Assembly (NCBI GenBank): GCA_030825115.1
Contig: JAPJQL010000066.1
Location: 1-8,303, forward strand
From: Lachnospiraceae bacterium
GTDB taxonomy: Bacteria; Bacillota; Clostridia; Lachnospirales; Lachnospiraceae
Length of the DNA stretch: 8,303 nt
Direction: 5' to 3'
In this document: one piece after another, positions 6,512 through 8,303 of the stretch
Position numbering within the stretch: the first letter of the stretch is position 1
Layout: the number at the start of each line of letters is the position of its first letter
Translations under genes and position numbers: made by a program
Notes under the pieces: generated by a model
Database searches by the model: none
Told to the model about the DNA's origin: nothing
What the model saw: the letters and a program-made list of their open reading frames with translations, nothing else

Positions 6512-7084
6512 ATGATAAAAATAACAGATAAAGACATTTTTAACGCGTCCTTTCCACAACAATCTGGTGGTCGTGCGGATAGAGACGAGTCAGCCCAGAC
6601 TCTATGGGCTGGGCTGTGCCACATTTACACAGCGCTGCAAAGCGGTCATCACGGTCATCGATGAATATTTGCGGCCCCTGCTCATTGGCAGGGAAGCCAG
6701 GGATATCCAGGATTTGTGGACTTTAATGTATCAAAACTCCTATTGGCGCAACAGCCCCGTGCTGAATTCGGCTTTCGGCGGCATCGATCTGGCGTGTGGA
6801 ACATCAAAGGAAAGATGGCGGGGATGCCGGTGTACGACCTCCTGGGCGGCAAGAGCCGGGACGCGGTTGCTGTTTATATGTATGCAAACGGCTCCTCGCT
6901 GGAGGATGTGATTGAGAAGGCCCAGGCTCACTGGGAGAATGGATTCAGTTATATCCGTCTGCAGTACGATCCGTTGGAAAGCTTTTCCATGGAGTGGCTT
7001 ACCAATGACCGCAGGTCGCGGGGAACCAAGAGCGGATGTTATCTGGATTCCAGAAAATATGCCCGCGAGACCGTGCATCCTTAT
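6512..7084 (+). pseudogene. Truncated, multiply frameshifted enolase-superfamily sugar-acid dehydratase (mannonate dehydratase/RspA-like)
   Basis: ATG 6512, with GAGGT about 6 bases upstream, opens MIKITDKDIFNASFPQ, the usual start of the ManD/RspA group. The frame shifts near 6555-6560 to NLVVVRIETSQP, LYGLGCATF and LRPLLIGREARDIQDLWTLM, then YWRNSPVLNSAFGGIDLA. A missing base at 6794/6795 moves it to WNIKGKMAGMPVYDLLGGKS and DAVAVYMYANGSSLEDVIEK. A third shift between about 6970 and 7040 leads to ADVIWIPENMPA, and a fourth at about 7064-7067 gives RETVHPY. The sequence then runs into the transposase remnant at 7074-7084. Only the N-terminal capping domain and first barrel segment survive; the metal-binding and catalytic barrel residues are gone. 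Intact relatives are about 400 residues and dehydrate acid sugars such as mannonate or gluconate, though many are nearly inactive. Placement after the FadR-type regulator suggests it was that regulator's target. Confidence 0.82.
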
Positions 7085-8126
7085 TAAACTCAAACTCATC
7101 TGGCTTTGTACGGTTCCCTTGGGTAACAATACTGTTTAATCTGGATACGAGTTCATAATCTCCATCTTTAGCTGCATCTATATTTTCTTTGCTTGAATAC
7201 GCTTTGTCTCCAATTACGGTTTCAATTTCCATCCCTGCCTCCCGGCTTTTCTGAATCAGCGCCGGTAATTCTTTTCCGTCTGTTTTTTCTCCGCTGGTAA
7301 CAGTTGCAGCCGTAATGATCCGTTCTTCTGTCATGGCGATGTGGGTCTTATATCCAAAGAAAGAAGTATCGGCTGTTTTATGACCGATTTTTGCATCTCC
7401 ATCCTTTGAAGTTTCCAAATGTTCCATATCATCACTGACCGATTCCTCTAATAGATTTAATTTTTCCTGCACTTTCGGATAACTGCATAATTCTTCATTT
7501 CCTCTTATGACTGAGATAAGCTGTTTACAGTATTCTAATTCTTTTTCTAAAGAATCTTCGGTGTTTTTATTGGGGAATTTATCTTTCATTGTTTCATCTA
7601 TTTCATAGATGGTACATCGCAGTTTCTTAGACTGATCCTGAAGTGCCTGACGCGGTGTTTTTTGGTTATATCTTGATTTTGTATGAGTGGCATCCACAAT
7701 AATAGATTTTGAACTTATGATTCCTTTATCCAATGCAATCTGAACCGTTTTAGCAATCAGCCTATCTAAAAGATTCATATCTTTTAAGCGCAGCTTGCGA
7801 AACTTAGTCAATGAACTGGGGTTTATGACCTCATCTTCTGGCGCCATGTCCAGAAAATATTTAAAAGACATATCATATTTAGAACGCTCTACAACATCAA
7901 CATCAGATAAATCATAAATTGATTTTAAAAGCAGATATTTAAACATTCGGATAGGCGCAACTGCATTTCGTCCGTTATTCAGACAATATTTATCAAGTAG
8001 TTCATCGTAAATAAAGCTAAAATCAACCAATTCTTTTATCTGTCGAAGAAGATTATCTTTCGGGATTACTAATTCATATATCACCATGTATGGACTTAAC
8101 ACCAATCTCTGCTGTTGTTCGATCAT
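7074..8126 (-). pseudogene. IS1182-family transposase, 3' end lost
   Basis: Starting at the ATG at 8124-8126 (MIEQQQRLVLSPYM, preceded by a weak GGCGGTG site), about 351 residues of an IS1182-type DDE transposase are intact. They include the N-terminal domain (APIRMFKYLLLKSIYDLSDV), D145 in IIVDATHTKSRYN, GYKTHIAMTEE and D307 in VIGDKAYSSKENI. After NKDA (about residue 351) the family similarity stops, and the frame runs 24 codons into antisense dehydratase sequence before a TAA at 6999-7001. The missing C-terminal part, roughly 100 residues or more, should contain the catalytic Glu, so the protein should be inactive. An upstream in-frame start at 8168 exists but lies above the -10 box and is not preferred. 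Base composition is AT-richer than the neighbours, in line with transfer. Confidence 0.88.
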
Positions 8127-8132
8127 AAAAAC

Positions 8133-8175
8133 ACCGCCTATATTTGATATATATATTATAGCAAACACAGGCGGT
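8133..8175 (-). repeat. Inverted repeat flanking the transposase promoter and covering its ribosome site
   Basis: ACCGCCT (8133-8139) and AGGCGGT (8169-8175) are exact 7-base inverted repeats 29 bases apart. On the minus strand the inner arm contains the GGCGGTG ribosome site of the transposase, and the outer arm lies upstream of the -10 box. Transcripts begun at the element's own promoter would lack the outer arm; read-through transcripts would contain both and could fold over the ribosome site. Confidence 0.5.
8155..8160 (-). promoter_or_regulatory. Transposase -10 box
   Basis: The complement of 8155-8160 is TATAAT, followed by a TATATATA run. The best -35 at a 17-base distance is TAGATA (complement of 8178-8183), four of six matches, so the promoter is probably weak to moderate. 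Confidence 0.45.
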
Positions 8176-8198
8176 ATTATCTACTTTTTCAGTGCCCT

Positions 8199-8220
8199 CC
8201 CTCACTCATGAGGGGATTTT
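8199..8220 (+). other. Small hairpin outside the IS end, terminator-like on the + strand
   Basis: CCCTCA (8199-8204) pairs with TGAGGG (8209-8214) around a CTCA loop and is followed by GATTTT. The stem is short and the T-run only four, so it is a weak terminator candidate at best. It may instead belong to the IS terminus. Confidence 0.3.
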
Positions 8221-8251
8221 GGGGGTTCTCTTTGTATCTTTTTATTGCAAA

Positions 8252-8276
8252 ATGTTCTTATGTGTAAAAAGAACAT
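8252..8276. repeat. 8-base inverted repeat in the AT-rich tail
   Basis: ATGTTCTT (8252-8259) and AAGAACAT (8269-8276) are perfect complements with a 9-base loop. The surrounding 8200-8303 stretch has no gene. The repeat could be an operator or a hairpin of the next locus; nothing in the window decides which. Confidence 0.35.
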
Positions 8277-8303
8277 CCTCCAAACTATTTTTTCTGACCA
8301 CTT

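Larger units (their letters stand above)
7074..8200 (-). mobile_element. IS1182-like insertion sequence remnant
   Basis: The span covers the truncated transposase and its upstream non-coding end. The outer border is uncertain: AT-rich sequence with GGGCACTGAAAAAG on the minus strand (complement of about 8184-8197) could be the terminal repeat region. The other end is absent, because the element was cut inside the transposase gene. No target-site duplication can therefore be seen. Confidence 0.55.

Noticed and set aside
6740..7129. A minus-strand frame of 129 codons across the dehydratase remnant and IS junction
   Set aside because: It spans the recombination junction and has no recognisable motif or ribosome site; it is a by-product of the pseudogene.
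8199..8303. CRISPR-like repeat array
   Set aside because: Only two unrelated short inverted repeats are present, with no regularly spaced direct repeats.

Overview
The window looks like a chromosomal piece from a Clostridia (Lachnospiraceae-type) Firmicute. The intact genes use strong AGGAGG-type ribosome binding sites, the main operon is a tripartite TRAP transporter of the kind common in gut clostridia, and the right-hand transposase is of a clostridial IS1182 type. Genus cannot be fixed from the sequence alone. The central genes are moderately GC-rich, while the transposase end (from about 7085 on) is clearly AT-richer, as expected of acquired DNA.

Layout. (1) 1-364: 77 bases of unassigned, AT-rich sequence, possibly an insertion-sequence end, abutting a degraded carboxymuconolactone decarboxylase-family (CMD) gene on the + strand with one nonsense codon and two frameshifts. 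(2) 371-4488: an intact minus-strand operon dctQ-dctM-dctP-amidohydrolase, ending in a probable intrinsic terminator at 371-403. (3) 4489-4641: a divergent AT-rich control region. (4) 4642-5592: an intact LysR-type regulator on the + strand, most likely the regulator of the TRAP operon. (5) 5619-6448: a GntR/FadR-type regulator with a good promoter and an overlapping dyad operator, split by a single one-base frameshift after codon 67. (6) 6512-7084: a decayed gene for an enolase-superfamily sugar-acid dehydratase (mannonate dehydratase/RspA-like), with at least four frame shifts and no 3' half. (7) 7074-about 8200: the 5' part of an IS1182-like element in the opposite orientation, its transposase cut off before the catalytic Glu region. 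(8) about 8200-8303: short AT-rich tail with two hairpins and no gene.

How it fits together. The intact core reads as an uptake-and-hydrolysis module: DctP captures an organic acid outside the cell, DctQM imports it using an ion gradient, and a cog3964-type metal-dependent amidohydrolase processes it inside, under LysR control. Around it lie the remains of a larger catabolic locus: a CMD-family enzyme, a FadR-type regulator and a sugar-acid dehydratase. Decay is concentrated at both flanks next to mobile-element sequence while the central 5.2 kb is clean, so the window looks like a catabolic island being eroded from its edges. I did not find a CRISPR array, RNA gene, defence system or clearly new kind of system. 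The points of most interest are the orphaned transporter/hydrolase pair of unknown substrate, the split regulator, the IS/dehydratase junction, and an inverted repeat that could block transposase translation from read-through transcripts.
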